Part shown: in pieces, positions 17,354 to 26,951 of the stretch
Layout of the letters: every line of letters starts with the position of its first letter
Position numbering within the stretch: the first letter of the stretch is position 1
Origin: RGIG3009 sp964389495
Lineage (GTDB): Bacteria; Bacillota; Clostridia; Oscillospirales; Acutalibacteraceae
Length of the DNA: 55,014 nt
Assembly: GCA_964389495.1 (NCBI GenBank)
Contig: CAYMDU010000001.1
Span: 1-55,014 of the forward strand
Reading direction: 5' to 3'
Translations under genes and position numbers: made by a program
The notes under the pieces: generated by a model
Databases searched by the model: none
Seen by the model: the letters and a program-made list of their open reading frames with translations, nothing else
What the model was told of the DNA's origin: nothing

Positions 17354-17389
17354 AAAAATCCGTTCTGCCCTTGGCAGAACGGATTTTTT
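17354..17389. terminator. Bidirectional terminator between the CE15 gene and metH
   Basis: AATCCGTTCTGCC-CTT-GGCAGAACGGATT is a perfect stem flanked by A-run and T-run, so it can stop transcription from both strands. It separates the convergent glycan operon and metF-metH operon. Confidence 0.92.
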
Positions 17390-19788
17390 CATTCACAAAC
17401 CGTTTCGGCATACCGCACGGTTTCCATGGCGTCTTTGGCATACTTGTCGGCGCCGATGCTGTCGGCGTATTCCTGCGTGAGCACCGCACCGCCCACCACC
17501 ACGCGGCACCACGGTGCCGCTGCCCGCAACTGCCGGATGGTTTCTTCCATGGCGGGCACCGTGGTGGTCATCAACGCACTCAGCCCCGCCAGCGGCGCAT
17601 GGTGTTCCGTCACCGCCTGCACCACCGTTTCCGGCGGCACATCGCGCCCCAAATCCAGCACCGCAAACCCATAGTTTTCCAGCAACAACTTCACAATGTT
17701 TTTTCCAATATCGTGAATATCCCCGTGAACGGTGGCGATCACAATCGGGCCGCGGGCCGCCGCCTGATCCCCCGTGGCCATGCGCGATTTAATGCACTCA
17801 AACGCGCTTTTGGCCGCCTCGGCACTCATCAGCAGTTGCGGCAAATACACCGTTTTGTTTTCATAGCCCTCGCCCACACGGTTCAGTGCCGGAATAATCT
17901 CCTCATTCACCACCGCCAGCGGCTCTTTTTCCGCCAGCAACGCGGCTGTCAGCGCCCCGGCTCGATCTTGCAGTCCTTTCACAATGGCCTGCTGCAACGC
18001 CGATCCGCTCACCTCCGCCGCCTTGCCGGTCGCCGTCGGCGCGGTCGCGGCGGCAACCGAAGCAAACCCGGCCGCGGCCGCAATGTAGTTCTCGCAGTTG
18101 GTGTCCAGCCCCATCAACGCCCGATAGGCCGCCACCGCCCGTTGCATATCCGCCGAATAGGGATTCATAATCGCCGCCGACAGGCCGTTGGCCAACGCCA
18201 GCGTGAAAAAGGTGCCGGTAATCACATCCCGCGCCGGCAAGCCAAACGAAATGTTCGACACCCCCAACGAAGTGTGACACCCCAACTCCTGCCGAATACG
18301 GCGCAGCGCTTCCAGCGTCACCGCCGCGGCCGTGGGGTTGGCACTCACCGCCATGGCCAGCGTATCAAACACAATGTCGTGCTTGGCAATGCCGTATTGC
18401 GCCGCCGTGTCCGCAATGCGCCGTGCAATCGCCACACGCCCCTCGGCCGTGGCGGGAATTCCCTGCTCATCCAGTGTCAGTGCAATCACGGTGCCCCCGT
18501 ATTTTTTCACCAGCGGGAACACCGCCGCCATGCTTTCGGCCTTGCCGTTCACCGAATTCACCAGCGCCTTGCCGTTAATGCGGCGCAACGCCGCCTCCAT
18601 GGCAACCGGGTCACTGGTGTCCACCTGCAACGGCAAATCCGACACCGCCTGCAATTCGCACACCACACAGCGCAGCACGGCCGCTTCGTCAATCTCCGGC
18701 AACCCCACATTCACATCCAGCACCTGGGCACCGGCTTCCTGCTGCCGCAATCCTTCGTTCAGCACATAATCCATGTCCTGCTCCACCAGTGCCTGCCGAA
18801 ACCGCTTTTTCCCCGTGGGGTTAATGCGCTCGCCAATCAAAACCGGCTCGCGGCCAAACGCCACCGCGTGGGTATACGATGCCACCACCGTGCGCTTTTT
18901 GTCTGTCAGCGGCACCGGTTCCACCGCGGCCATCCGCGCCGCCAATTCTTCAATATACCGCGGCGTGGTACCGCAACAACCGCCCGCCACACGCACACCG
19001 GCACGCACCAGTTGCTCCATCTCGTCGGCAAATTCCTCGGCCGTCACATCAAACACCGTGGCTCCGTTCACCGACCGCGGCAACCCCGCGTTCGGCTTCA
19101 TCACCACCGGCACCGATGCCACCCGCAGCAATTCTTCGGCCACACCGCGCAACTGCCGCGGCCCCAACGAACAGTTGGCTCCCACCGCATCGGCTCCCAT
19201 GCCTTCCAGCATGGCCACCATGGCAGCGGGCGTTGCCCCCGTCATCAGCTTGCCGTCCTCGCCGTAGGCGTTGGTCACCACCACCGGCAACGCGCTGTTT
19301 TCCTTGGCCGCCAGCAACGCCGCCTTGGTTTCATAGCTGTCGTTCATGGTTTCAATCACAATCAAATCCGCGCCGTATTTCACGCCCAGCCGCACCGTTT
19401 CGGCAAACAGTGCCACCGCGTCCTCAAAATCCAAATCACCCAACGGCCGCAGCAGCTTTCCCGACGGGCCCACATCCAGCGCCACCCATTTTTCGCCCGG
19501 CCGCCGGCATTGCCGCCGCGCTTCGCGCGCGTTGTCCAGCGCCGCCCGAATCACCGTTTCCAGCTCGTCGGCCTCGTATTTCAGCCGATTGGCCCCAAAG
19601 GTGTTGGCACACACCACCTGGCTGCCGGCTTCAAAATACCGGCGGTGAATATCCGTAATCACCTCCGGGTGGGTCACATTCCACCGTTCCGGCTGCTCGC
19701 CCGGTTGCAATCCGCACGCTTGAAGCAAGGTTCCCATTCCGCCGTCCAAACACACCGTTTGGCGGCGCAACACTTCTCGAAAAGACAT
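17389..19788 (-). CDS. metH: Cobalamin-dependent methionine synthase lacking the activation domain
   Basis: This 799-residue protein makes methionine from homocysteine and methyl-tetrahydrofolate through methylcobalamin. Domains in order: homocysteine-binding barrel (residues 1-290, zinc Cys in GANCSLG and GGCCGTTP), pterin-binding barrel (310-570, LIGERINPTGKKR), then cobalamin cap and Rossmann domains (590-799, with VHGDIHDIGKN supplying the Co-ligand His). The C-terminal SAM-dependent reactivation domain of E. coli MetH (about 1227 residues) is absent; a separate reactivation-type protein is encoded immediately upstream. I chose the ATG at 19788, eight bases after GGGAG; a GTG at 19797 overlaps the previous stop codon. 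The operon order is metF, reactivation protein, metH. Confidence 0.95.
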   Translation of the reverse strand: MSFREVLRRQTVCLDGGMGTLLQACGLQPGEQPERWNVTHPEVITDIHRRYFEAGSQVVCANTFGANRLKYEADELETVIRAALDNAREARRQCRRPGEKWVALDVGPSGKLLRPLGDLDFEDAVALFAETVRLGVKYGADLIVIETMNDSYETKAALLAAKENSALPVVVTNAYGEDGKLMTGATPAAMVAMLEGMGADAVGANCSLGPRQLRGVAEELLRVASVPVVMKPNAGLPRSVNGATVFDVTAEEFADEMEQLVRAGVRVAGGCCGTTPRYIEELAARMAAVEPVPLTDKKRTVVASYTHAVAFGREPVLIGERINPTGKKRFRQALVEQDMDYVLNEGLRQQEAGAQVLDVNVGLPEIDEAAVLRCVVCELQAVSDLPLQVDTSDPVAMEAALRRINGKALVNSVNGKAESMAAVFPLVKKYGGTVIALTLDEQGIPATAEGRVAIARRIADTAAQYGIAKHDIVFDTLAMAVSANPTAAAVTLEALRRIRQELGCHTSLGVSNISFGLPARDVITGTFFTLALANGLSAAIMNPYSADMQRAVAAYRALMGLDTNCENYIAAAAGFASVAAATAPTATGKAAEVSGSALQQAIVKGLQDRAGALTAALLAEKEPLAVVNEEIIPALNRVGEGYENKTVYLPQLLMSAEAAKSAFECIKSRMATGDQAAARGPIVIATVHGDIHDIGKNIVKLLLENYGFAVLDLGRDVPPETVVQAVTEHHAPLAGLSALMTTTVPAMEETIRQLRAAAPWCRVVVGGAVLTQEYADSIGADKYAKDAMETVRYAETVCE

Positions 19789-19793
19789 GTTGT

Positions 19794-20387
19794 TCACTCC
19801 CGTATTCCCACAAACGCCGTCACCGATTTGCTCGGCGACATCAACAAACTGTCATTCAAACACACGCCAATGCGCCGTTCCGGTTCCAACACGCGAAAAA
19901 TCGGTGTTTGCACCGCCAGCGGCAGGTCGCCGTAGCCCGGACTGAACCGCGACGGCAACGCCCGCCGTTCGCGCATCTGTTCCGCACAAAAGGCATCGCA
20001 CAACGCCTCAATGCGTTCCGCGCCCAATGCCTGAAACAGCAACGCCCGCGCCGGCGATGTGCGGCTGTATTTGGCAATGGCACGGTCAACCGCCGTGCCC
20101 ACCGTGGCCGCAAACAGCATCACCCGCCGGCAGTCGCCCACATAGGCCGCCAAATCCCGCGAAGTCACCGAAAACGCCTCCATATCGCACACCGCCCCGC
20201 GCACGCGCACCGGCAGTTCGCAATAGCACACGGCACCGCCCCGGTTGCCCGGCCATTCCTCCGCGCACGCCCGCAACAACGCCGCCGTGGCTTCGTCGGC
20301 CTCGCGGCACCCCGCATAGCGCAGCGCCGTCCGTTCGTTCACCGGCGGCAGGGTGGCATACCGCCGTGTCAGCACCGCCGTGCTCAT
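19794..20387 (-). CDS. Stand-alone methionine synthase reactivation-domain protein
   Basis: This 197-residue protein matches the C-terminal activation domain of MetH in its signature segments SRFSPGYGDLPL near residue 145 and LNDSLLMSPSKSVTAFVGI at the end. These form the SAM-binding site and cobalamin contact in the fused enzyme. A separate protein of this type supplies reductive methylation of cob(II)alamin to short MetH, as known for Thermotoga-like systems. It overlaps metF by four bases (ATGA) and is followed within six bases by metH, so the three are translationally coupled. The N-terminal part is less conserved. Confidence 0.85.
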   Translation of the reverse strand: MSTAVLTRRYATLPPVNERTALRYAGCREADEATAALLRACAEEWPGNRGGAVCYCELPVRVRGAVCDMEAFSVTSRDLAAYVGDCRRVMLFAATVGTAVDRAIAKYSRTSPARALLFQALGAERIEALCDAFCAEQMRERRALPSRFSPGYGDLPLAVQTPIFRVLEPERRIGVCLNDSLLMSPSKSVTAFVGIRE

Positions 20388-21262
20388 CGGCCCACCATGT
20401 CCGACAGATTTTCCAAAATCCGCGCCGCCACATCCGGCTTGTTCATCGAATACACATGCACATTGGTGATGCCGTTGGCAAACAAATCAATAATCTGGTC
20501 GGTGGCATAGGCAATGCCCGCCTGCTTCATGGCCGCGGGATGGCTGCCGAATTTGTCCACCAAACTTTTAAACCGCTGCGGCATAAACGAACCGGACAGC
20601 CGAATCGCCCGCTCCACCTGGTTGGCGTTGGTAATCGGCATCACGCCGGGGATCACCGGCACCGTGATGCCCGCTTCGCGTATTTTATACAAAAAATTAT
20701 ACAGCAGATTGTTGTCAAAAAACATTTGCGTTGTTAAAAAGTCGCAACCCGCTTCCACCTTTTCTTTCAAATAGCGAATATCGGATTGCTGGTCGGCACT
20801 TTCGGGGTGCACTTCCGGATAGCAGGCACCGCCGATGCAAAAGTCCGCATCGGTTGCTTTCAGCTCGCGCACCAAATCAATCGCATGCCGGTAGTCCCAT
20901 CCCGACCGGTCGGCACCTTCCAGCTCGGCCGGAATATCGCCGCGCAACGCCATCACATTGGTAATGCCCGCCGCACGCATCTGCGCAATTTTTTCGCGCA
21001 CCGTTTCCTTGGTGGACGACACGCAGGTTAAATGCGCCAATGTCGGCACCCCGTGCTGTTCGTGAATGGTTTTGGCAATGTCCAGCGTGTAGCGGCTGGT
21101 TCCCCCGCCGGCACCGTAGGTCACGCTCATAAACGCCGGTTTCAGGCGGGCAATCGCCTCGGTGGCCTGCTGCACACTGTCAAACCGACTTTCCGTTTTC
21201 GGCGGAAACACTTCAAACGAAAGCGAAAGCGTTTTCCGTTGTAACAACTCCGTGATTTTCAT
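20384..21262 (-). CDS. metF: 5,10-methylenetetrahydrofolate reductase
   Basis: This 292-residue FAD-dependent TIM-barrel enzyme supplies methyl-tetrahydrofolate for MetH. Signatures are LSFEVFPPKTE with the catalytic Glu (E17), SVTYGAGGGTS near 47, NVMALRGDIP with the flavin-contacting Asp near 108, and DFLTTQMFFDN near 175. The ATG follows AAGAAGGG. It is first in the metF-reactivation-metH operon. The leader after the predicted promoter is only about 45 bases, too short for a SAM riboswitch, so methionine control must act otherwise. Confidence 0.96.
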   Translation of the reverse strand: MKITELLQRKTLSLSFEVFPPKTESRFDSVQQATEAIARLKPAFMSVTYGAGGGTSRYTLDIAKTIHEQHGVPTLAHLTCVSSTKETVREKIAQMRAAGITNVMALRGDIPAELEGADRSGWDYRHAIDLVRELKATDADFCIGGACYPEVHPESADQQSDIRYLKEKVEAGCDFLTTQMFFDNNLLYNFLYKIREAGITVPVIPGVMPITNANQVERAIRLSGSFMPQRFKSLVDKFGSHPAAMKQAGIAYATDQIIDLFANGITNVHVYSMNKPDVAARILENLSDMVGR

Positions 21263-21313
21263 ACAATTCCCTTCTTGTTGCGGGTCTTTCGCGGCACAGG
21301 CCGCTATCTATAT

Positions 21314-21343
21314 TTTATATCACATTTTCCCCGCCGCCGTCAA
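21314..21343 (-). promoter_or_regulatory. Sigma-A promoter of the metF operon
   Basis: The minus strand has TTGACG (21338-21343), 18 bases, then TATAAA (21314-21319). It lies about 50 bases from the metF start. No S-box, T-box or clear operator is visible. Confidence 0.65.
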
Positions 21344-21364
21344 TCCCCGCCGCCCTCATTCCGC

Positions 21365-21409
21365 AAAAAAAGCGTTGCCCGCCCCTTTCGGAACGGTACA
21401 ACGCTTTTT
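21365..21409 (-). terminator. Terminator of the GH29-like gene
   Basis: AAAAGCGTTG and CAACGCTTTT pair across a 21-base interval that holds CCGTTCCGAAAGGGGCGGG. On the minus strand the stem is followed by a run of seven T. It lies ten bases after the stop codon of the 1804-residue gene. Confidence 0.82.
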
Positions 21410-21419
21410 CACTGTTGTC

Positions 21420-24400
21420 CTAGGCCCCGCGGCTTTGTGCCGCCGCCACACTGTCGGTCATGGCTTCGGTATACAGCACGGTGCCGTCATCCAAAATCAC
21501 ATAGCCCCGCACCGTGTACACCCGGTTTTCAAACTCGCTTTGTGCCACATCGGTGCCTTTTCTCATCACCACCGTGAAATCCACATAGGCGGCCGTGTAA
21601 TCCACCAGCTTCATGTCATCGCCCTTGGTATAGGCCACGGCTTTCCACATGCGCAAAGCCCCGCTGCTGTTCGCGTGTGCCTCCGCCGTTTCCAAAGTCA
21701 GCTCGGCGGTGTTCGCGTTGCGCTTCAACAGCGACCCAAACTCCGTCACCGTGTGTTGCACTCCGCGGTAGCACACGGTGATACCGCCGTCTTGGTCAAA
21801 AGCCAGCCCGTCCACTGCCATGCGGTTCAAAAACCGCACGCCTTGGGGGGCGGCATTGCCGGCCGCATAGTACACCGAAGTACCCACCGTGGCCACCGCC
21901 AACGAGGTGTCCGCCGTGCTCACAAATTCGGCGGTAACGGCCACCGTGGTGTCGGCAGGCATCGTAAACGCAAACTGCAACCCGCTTCCTTCGCCGAACT
22001 CACCGCTCGCTTTGTTCAAAATGCGGCGCTGCGTTCCGTCGGTCGCACGGTAGCACAGGCTGCCCGGCACCAACTGATAGCCCGCCTTCGGCGTCACGGT
22101 CACCGTCACCTCTTGGCCGCTCACGGCATCCAAGTGCAGGCCGTCGGTTTCGCCGTCCGACAGCACCAGCGTTCCGTTCACCGTGTCGGCCGCATAGGCC
22201 CCGCCCTGCTTCACAATCCGCAAATTGTCAAAATAGCTGGTGCCGTCGGCACTCCCGTTCACCGCCTTGTCCACGCGGCGAATCAGTGCCAATTCCCAGC
22301 CGGTGTTGCTGTGAGCAATGGTTCCCGTTGTAAACGGCAACATCACCGTTTTCCACGCGCCGTCACTGTCTTTCAGCTTGGTGGCCTGTATCATGTTTTC
22401 GCCATTCACCGTATTGCCCTTGCCGCCGTAATTGATATACAGCTCCGGGTAGCCGCCGCCCACATTTTTGTAATCCAGCATCAGCACATACGCCGTATTG
22501 TCTTCCAACGCCGCAAACAGCTTGCCTTTGTAATACTGCTCACTTCCCGTAGCACCGCTCAGCACCAGCGCATAGCCGCCGTTGGCATCGGCTCCGGCGG
22601 TAACCGCCGGATTGCCGCCCCATTCGGCTGTGGCTCCCAGCTCAAAATCGCCGTTCACAATCACATTGGCATACGGGCTCACCGTCACCACGCACCGGCT
22701 GGACACCGTGCCCGCCGTGGCCGTAATCACGGCAACGCCTTCGCTCTGTGCCGTAATGTTTCCGGCGCTGTCCACGGTGGCCACCGCTTCGTTGTCGGAA
22801 CGCCACACCGCCGACCCGGCATAGGCGTCGGCCGGCTGCGTTTCCGCCGTCATCGTCACCGTCGTCCCGGGCCGCAACTGCAACGACGCCGTGTTCAGCT
22901 TCAAGCTCGTCAACGCCGGCAACAGCCGCAAACACACATCGTCAATGGCGGTTCCTTCGTTAAAATTTGACAACGCAATGGCATAGTTGCTCACCAGCTT
23001 CGGGTTATCGCCGGTTTGCAACACACAGGTGTATTGCTTCCACCCGTCGGCATCGGCCTTGCCAATGGTTTTGGTGCTATTAACCGGCTGCACATCGCGG
23101 TTGTTGTTATCCGCCATGCCGGTATTATACCACACCTTGCCGGTGTCGCCGGATTCTCCTTTAAAATACAGCGAAAACTCATAATAGCGGTTCGGAAGCA
23201 GCGTGAAATTCTGCCCTTTCAAATACACCGACCCGCTGCCGCGCACCAACGCCGCCGAACCGTTGCGCCCCGCGCCGGCAACCACCGTGCCGCCCAACTC
23301 ATACCAGTCCAGCAACGGATTGTCCCCTTCAAAATCGCCGTTTTGCATCCTGTTGGCGTTCTCGGAAACACTCACGGTGCAAACGGCGGTTTTTCCGTTC
23401 ACCGTCACTGTCACCGTGGCTTCGCCCGTGCCCGTCGCGGTAACCACACCTTGGCGGTTCACCGTCACCACCGACCGGTCGCTGCTTTCCCAGCACACCG
23501 TCTGCGCCGTTGCGTCGGCCGGCAACACCGTGAACCCCAACTGCCGGCTGCCGTTCGGAACAACCGACACCTCGTTGTTGCTCAGTATCACGCTTTCCAC
23601 GGCCGGCCGTGTCAGTGCCACTTTAATCACGGTATCCACCGCACTCCACGAACAACCGCTCGGCAGTGTCACCGTGTATCCGCCGTCGGCGGCCGCGGCA
23701 AGGCGCACCCCCGCGGTGGCGGTACCGTCAAAATTCAGCAACACACCTTCCGCCGCCGGCACCGATCCGTCTGCCGTGGCCGGCAATGTCAGCGTATCGC
23801 CGTTGGGTGCTGTCAGCACATGCAAATACAAATACGCCCCGTCTGCCGATTCGGCAGCCGCTCCCCATTCCAGCGTGGCCAGTGTGCTTTCTTCCGCCGT
23901 GGGATAGGCCGTGGACGGAATCACATTCTTCACCGACTCGGCAACGCCCTGCAAGTAGGTATCGTTCATCGTGGTGAACAACTCATAAATCCCATACGCC
24001 CACAGTGTGTCCAGGTTTTCGTTTTCCCGCTCCGGGTACACCGCCAGCGATGCCGCAAATCCGCCGTGCGTGGAAATGGTGGACATCAGCGCCGTGTAGC
24101 GATACAGCGACTCCGCGCTGTTATACGCCGTGATCGGCTGTTGGGTTTGCGGCGATGTGGTAAACCATTCGCCGCCCACCACCATGGCACTTTGATTGTG
24201 CGACACTTTCAACGTTTCCAAATCGGTGGGGCGAATTTCCCACGCGCGATAATCCGCCCCGTTATACAGCGGCGCCGGGTTCACCACCTGGTCAAATCCG
24301 GCATTCATAATCAGCGCCATCGCCGGATTAAAGGTCAGACAGGTTTCGCGCAACCGCTGCTGCGGCGCACCGGTGGCAATGTGATTGTACCACCCGTCAA

Positions 24401-26834
24401 AATACAACGCCTTAATGCGGGTTCCGTACCGCTCACACAGTTCATAATACAACTCGTTGATATACTGATTCCAGGTGGCATACGAATCGGTCGCATCGTT
24501 CCACCCGGTCAACGCCTGGTCCTCCGCCGTCAGGTCGTGCCCGTCACAGGGGTGCGTATACAAATACAAATCAATGCCATACGGCTCCAACGCCGTCAGC
24601 AACTCTTCAATCAAATCCGTGTCGGCATACGACTTCATGCCCAGCGTGTCCTCGCTCCGTCGGTCGTCGCGCCACCGCTCGTTGGTCATGCTGGGAAACA
24701 GCGACCGCATATCGGCGTGCCACACCGTGAACATCACATACTCCACGCCGAACTCGCTCAACTCTTTGGCAAATTGCTCGGCATCAAAATTGTCGGCCAG
24801 CGCATCCACTTCCGTCACTTTGGTACCATCGGCATACACCGTGCCCGATGTGATCACCTTGCCGGCTTCTTTGGTGTCTGTCACCGCCGGCACATAGTGA
24901 ACAAAAAAGCCATACGACCGCTTTTCAAACTTGTCCAGCTCCGCATCGATTTGCGCATCGGTCATCGTCTGCGCCGCAACCGGTTTGTATATCGGCACCA
25001 GCAATTCGTCTGTCAGGGCATACTCGCCGCTGGCTTTGTGCGTCACCCGCAAACGAAGCCGCACCCCCGTGGTGGCGCTCGGCCGCGTAATCGTTCCGTC
25101 TGTTGCCACAACGGTCGGGTGACTGCTGCTTTCAATGGTCACCGCAAACGCCTCGGCATTGTCCACCTGCGGTGTCGGCATCGGCATGGCCGTTGCCTCG
25201 GCTTCCGGCAACGGCAACAGGTCAATCGAAGCCGCCGCTGCTTCGGCCAACAACCCGTTCGGGCTGTTCACCGTCACCTTGCGCTGCACGGTGGCCGCAT
25301 CGGCCGGATTCAAACGGTTTGTCACCTTCAAAGTCAGGGTCACCTCGGTCTTTTTTTCGGGAACGGTAATCGTGCGGTCGGTTGCTATCACGCCCACCGG
25401 CTCGCTTTGCGTAATCACCACTTTAAAATACCGGTTGTCAATCGTCTGCCACTTCACCGCGGCATCGCCGGATTGAACGGGCTTCACCGTCAGTGCGGCA
25501 GCCGCTTCGGCGGCGCTTTGAAGCGACACCGCCACGCCATACACTTCCATCTCGGCCAACTGCACGGAATAGTTGTCGCCGTCGTGGTTCAATTTGGTAC
25601 ACCACAGCCGCACATACCGGCCATAGGTCGGTGTCACCGCCACCGACTGCATGGCCTCGTTGGAAGTCACCGCGTAATCCGTGGCGCTGTACGCCGTTGT
25701 CCACTGCGTCCCGTCGGCCGACACCTGAATGGCAAAATCCGTCGGCATGCCGCGGTGGCTGGTGCGATACCGCGGATAAATGTCCACCCGCTTCACCAGC
25801 ATCGGCTCGGCCAAGGTCAGCATGGCCCATTCGGCACCGTCGGCGTTGGTAGGCACCGCCGTGGTATACTGTTTGGACGACCAGCCGCTGCTGCCGGTTT
25901 GCCGATTGCCGTCAATCAGCTTGGCAACCCCCCAGTTGCTGTTGGCCTCCGACGAGGCCGTTGCCGCCGAAACCACCGCTTTTTCGGCCGGCTGTTCCGC
26001 CACGCCAACCACCGTCACCGTAATCGGTGCCGTGTCCGCCGCGGTTGTACCGTCGCTGAGTGTCAGCACCACATCGCACGAACCGCTGTTCACCGTGTCC
26101 ACACTGCCGTCTGTGTCCACCACCGCGGTGCTGCTGGTGCTTTTCAAGGTGGTGGTAATGCCCGGAAGAGCAGAATACAGCAGGCAGGCGTTTTGCCGGT
26201 CAATCGCCACCGCGTCCATCGCCGCCGCATACGCCGCCACATCGGCCAGCGGCGTGTAATAGGCTTCCATCTCCATAAACTGGCACCGATACGACAGCTG
26301 CGCCGCCGACGGATTTTCGGTATACAATTTGGTGGCATCCACCTTAATATACTGCACCGCCATCTGTTGCGCAAAACAGAACACCTGCCACTCCTTGCCG
26401 GTGGGGGTGTAGTCGGTTTGCGTGGAAACGGTTTTCCAGGTCACCCCGTCGCCCGACACCTGAATGGTAAACTCCGTCGGGAAACACCGCAACACCTCTT
26501 GCCCGTTCACGGTTTCATACCGCGGATACAGCCGCACCTCGTCCAGCAATGTCGCTTGCGGCAGTTGCAGTTGTATCCAGGCATGGGTGTTTTGCTCATA
26601 GGTGTTCGGGTCGCTCGACCATCCGGTTGTCAGCTTGCCGTCCACCAATCCGCTCATCGGAAAACTGCTGTGAGCGCCGCTCGCCGTCAGCACCGCGCTG
26701 TCCAGCGCAATCGGCACCTTGTCGGTCGCCGACTCCTCCGCTGTTGCCACCGGCATCACACCGGTCATCAGCGAAGTCATCAGCAGCACCGCCGCTGTCA
26801 AAAACGAAATCCACCGTTTGGTATTTGCAGGCAT
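21420..26834 (-). CDS. Secreted multimodular GH29-like glycosidase with discoidin and Ig-like domains
   Basis: A 1804-residue secreted protein. A signal peptide (residues 1-31, hydrophobic core WISFLTAAVLLMTSLMTGVM, cleavage after ATA) leads into an F5/8 type C domain (about 37-195) and a second one (about 283-440). Beta-rich spacers follow, then a GH29-like barrel (about 630-980) with YGFFVHYVPA, EYVMFTVWHAD and the likely nucleophile Asp813 in IKALYFDGW. After it come Big_2 domains at about 1078-1160 and 1310-1390, each followed by a jelly-roll-like binding module, then a tail shared with the 1105-residue protein at 50640-53957. It probably trims fucose-like sugars outside the cell. The usual GH29 HHD triplet reads WHAD, so specificity is uncertain. 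The start at 26834 follows AGGAG by eight bases. It has no LPXTG, SLH or dockerin. Confidence 0.8.
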   Translation of the reverse strand: MPANTKRWISFLTAAVLLMTSLMTGVMPVATAEESATDKVPIALDSAVLTASGAHSSFPMSGLVDGKLTTGWSSDPNTYEQNTHAWIQLQLPQATLLDEVRLYPRYETVNGQEVLRCFPTEFTIQVSGDGVTWKTVSTQTDYTPTGKEWQVFCFAQQMAVQYIKVDATKLYTENPSAAQLSYRCQFMEMEAYYTPLADVAAYAAAMDAVAIDRQNACLLYSALPGITTTLKSTSSTAVVDTDGSVDTVNSGSCDVVLTLSDGTTAADTAPITVTVVGVAEQPAEKAVVSAATASSEANSNWGVAKLIDGNRQTGSSGWSSKQYTTAVPTNADGAEWAMLTLAEPMLVKRVDIYPRYRTSHRGMPTDFAIQVSADGTQWTTAYSATDYAVTSNEAMQSVAVTPTYGRYVRLWCTKLNHDGDNYSVQLAEMEVYGVAVSLQSAAEAAAALTVKPVQSGDAAVKWQTIDNRYFKVVITQSEPVGVIATDRTITVPEKKTEVTLTLKVTNRLNPADAATVQRKVTVNSPNGLLAEAAAASIDLLPLPEAEATAMPMPTPQVDNAEAFAVTIESSSHPTVVATDGTITRPSATTGVRLRLRVTHKASGEYALTDELLVPIYKPVAAQTMTDAQIDAELDKFEKRSYGFFVHYVPAVTDTKEAGKVITSGTVYADGTKVTEVDALADNFDAEQFAKELSEFGVEYVMFTVWHADMRSLFPSMTNERWRDDRRSEDTLGMKSYADTDLIEELLTALEPYGIDLYLYTHPCDGHDLTAEDQALTGWNDATDSYATWNQYINELYYELCERYGTRIKALYFDGWYNHIATGAPQQRLRETCLTFNPAMALIMNAGFDQVVNPAPLYNGADYRAWEIRPTDLETLKVSHNQSAMVVGGEWFTTSPQTQQPITAYNSAESLYRYTALMSTISTHGGFAASLAVYPERENENLDTLWAYGIYELFTTMNDTYLQGVAESVKNVIPSTAYPTAEESTLATLEWGAAAESADGAYLYLHVLTAPNGDTLTLPATADGSVPAAEGVLLNFDGTATAGVRLAAAADGGYTVTLPSGCSWSAVDTVIKVALTRPAVESVILSNNEVSVVPNGSRQLGFTVLPADATAQTVCWESSDRSVVTVNRQGVVTATGTGEATVTVTVNGKTAVCTVSVSENANRMQNGDFEGDNPLLDWYELGGTVVAGAGRNGSAALVRGSGSVYLKGQNFTLLPNRYYEFSLYFKGESGDTGKVWYNTGMADNNNRDVQPVNSTKTIGKADADGWKQYTCVLQTGDNPKLVSNYAIALSNFNEGTAIDDVCLRLLPALTSLKLNTASLQLRPGTTVTMTAETQPADAYAGSAVWRSDNEAVATVDSAGNITAQSEGVAVITATAGTVSSRCVVTVSPYANVIVNGDFELGATAEWGGNPAVTAGADANGGYALVLSGATGSEQYYKGKLFAALEDNTAYVLMLDYKNVGGGYPELYINYGGKGNTVNGENMIQATKLKDSDGAWKTVMLPFTTGTIAHSNTGWELALIRRVDKAVNGSADGTSYFDNLRIVKQGGAYAADTVNGTLVLSDGETDGLHLDAVSGQEVTVTVTPKAGYQLVPGSLCYRATDGTQRRILNKASGEFGEGSGLQFAFTMPADTTVAVTAEFVSTADTSLAVATVGTSVYYAAGNAAPQGVRFLNRMAVDGLAFDQDGGITVCYRGVQHTVTEFGSLLKRNANTAELTLETAEAHANSSGALRMWKAVAYTKGDDMKLVDYTAAYVDFTVVMRKGTDVAQSEFENRVYTVRGYVILDDGTVLYTEAMTDSVAAAQSRGA

Positions 26835-26849
26835 ACCACTCTCTCCTTC

Positions 26850-26876
26850 GGTGCCTTTTTTGGAAAGCAAGGCACC
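26850..26876 (-). promoter_or_regulatory. Leader hairpin before the GH29-like gene
   Basis: GGTGCC and GGCACC (26871-26876 with 26850-26855) can pair in the mRNA just upstream of the AGGAG ribosome-binding site. The stem is only six base pairs, so a regulatory role is a guess. Confidence 0.35.
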
Positions 26877-26886
26877 CCTTGACTTT

Positions 26887-26915
26887 ATTGTACAAAAATG
26901 CTACACTAAAATCAA
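26887..26915 (-). promoter_or_regulatory. Sigma-A promoter of the GH29-like gene
   Basis: The minus strand has TTGATT (26910-26915), 17 bases, then TACAAT (26887-26892). It lies in the gap shared with the divergent AraC-type gene, where that regulator would be expected to bind. Confidence 0.7.
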
Positions 26916-26951
26916 CCTACTTTTTTGCCGATTATGGGGGTGAATTTTACC

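Noticed and set aside
16708..19935. A 1075-codon open frame on the plus strand
   Set aside because: It runs out of frame through the CE15-like gene and antisense to metH, with no ribosome-binding site or family resemblance.
21263..21320. A SAM riboswitch before metF
   Set aside because: The leader is only about 45 bases and lacks the S-box core.
23016..26882. A 1288-codon His/Arg-rich open frame on the plus strand
   Set aside because: It is the antisense reading of the GH29-like gene.
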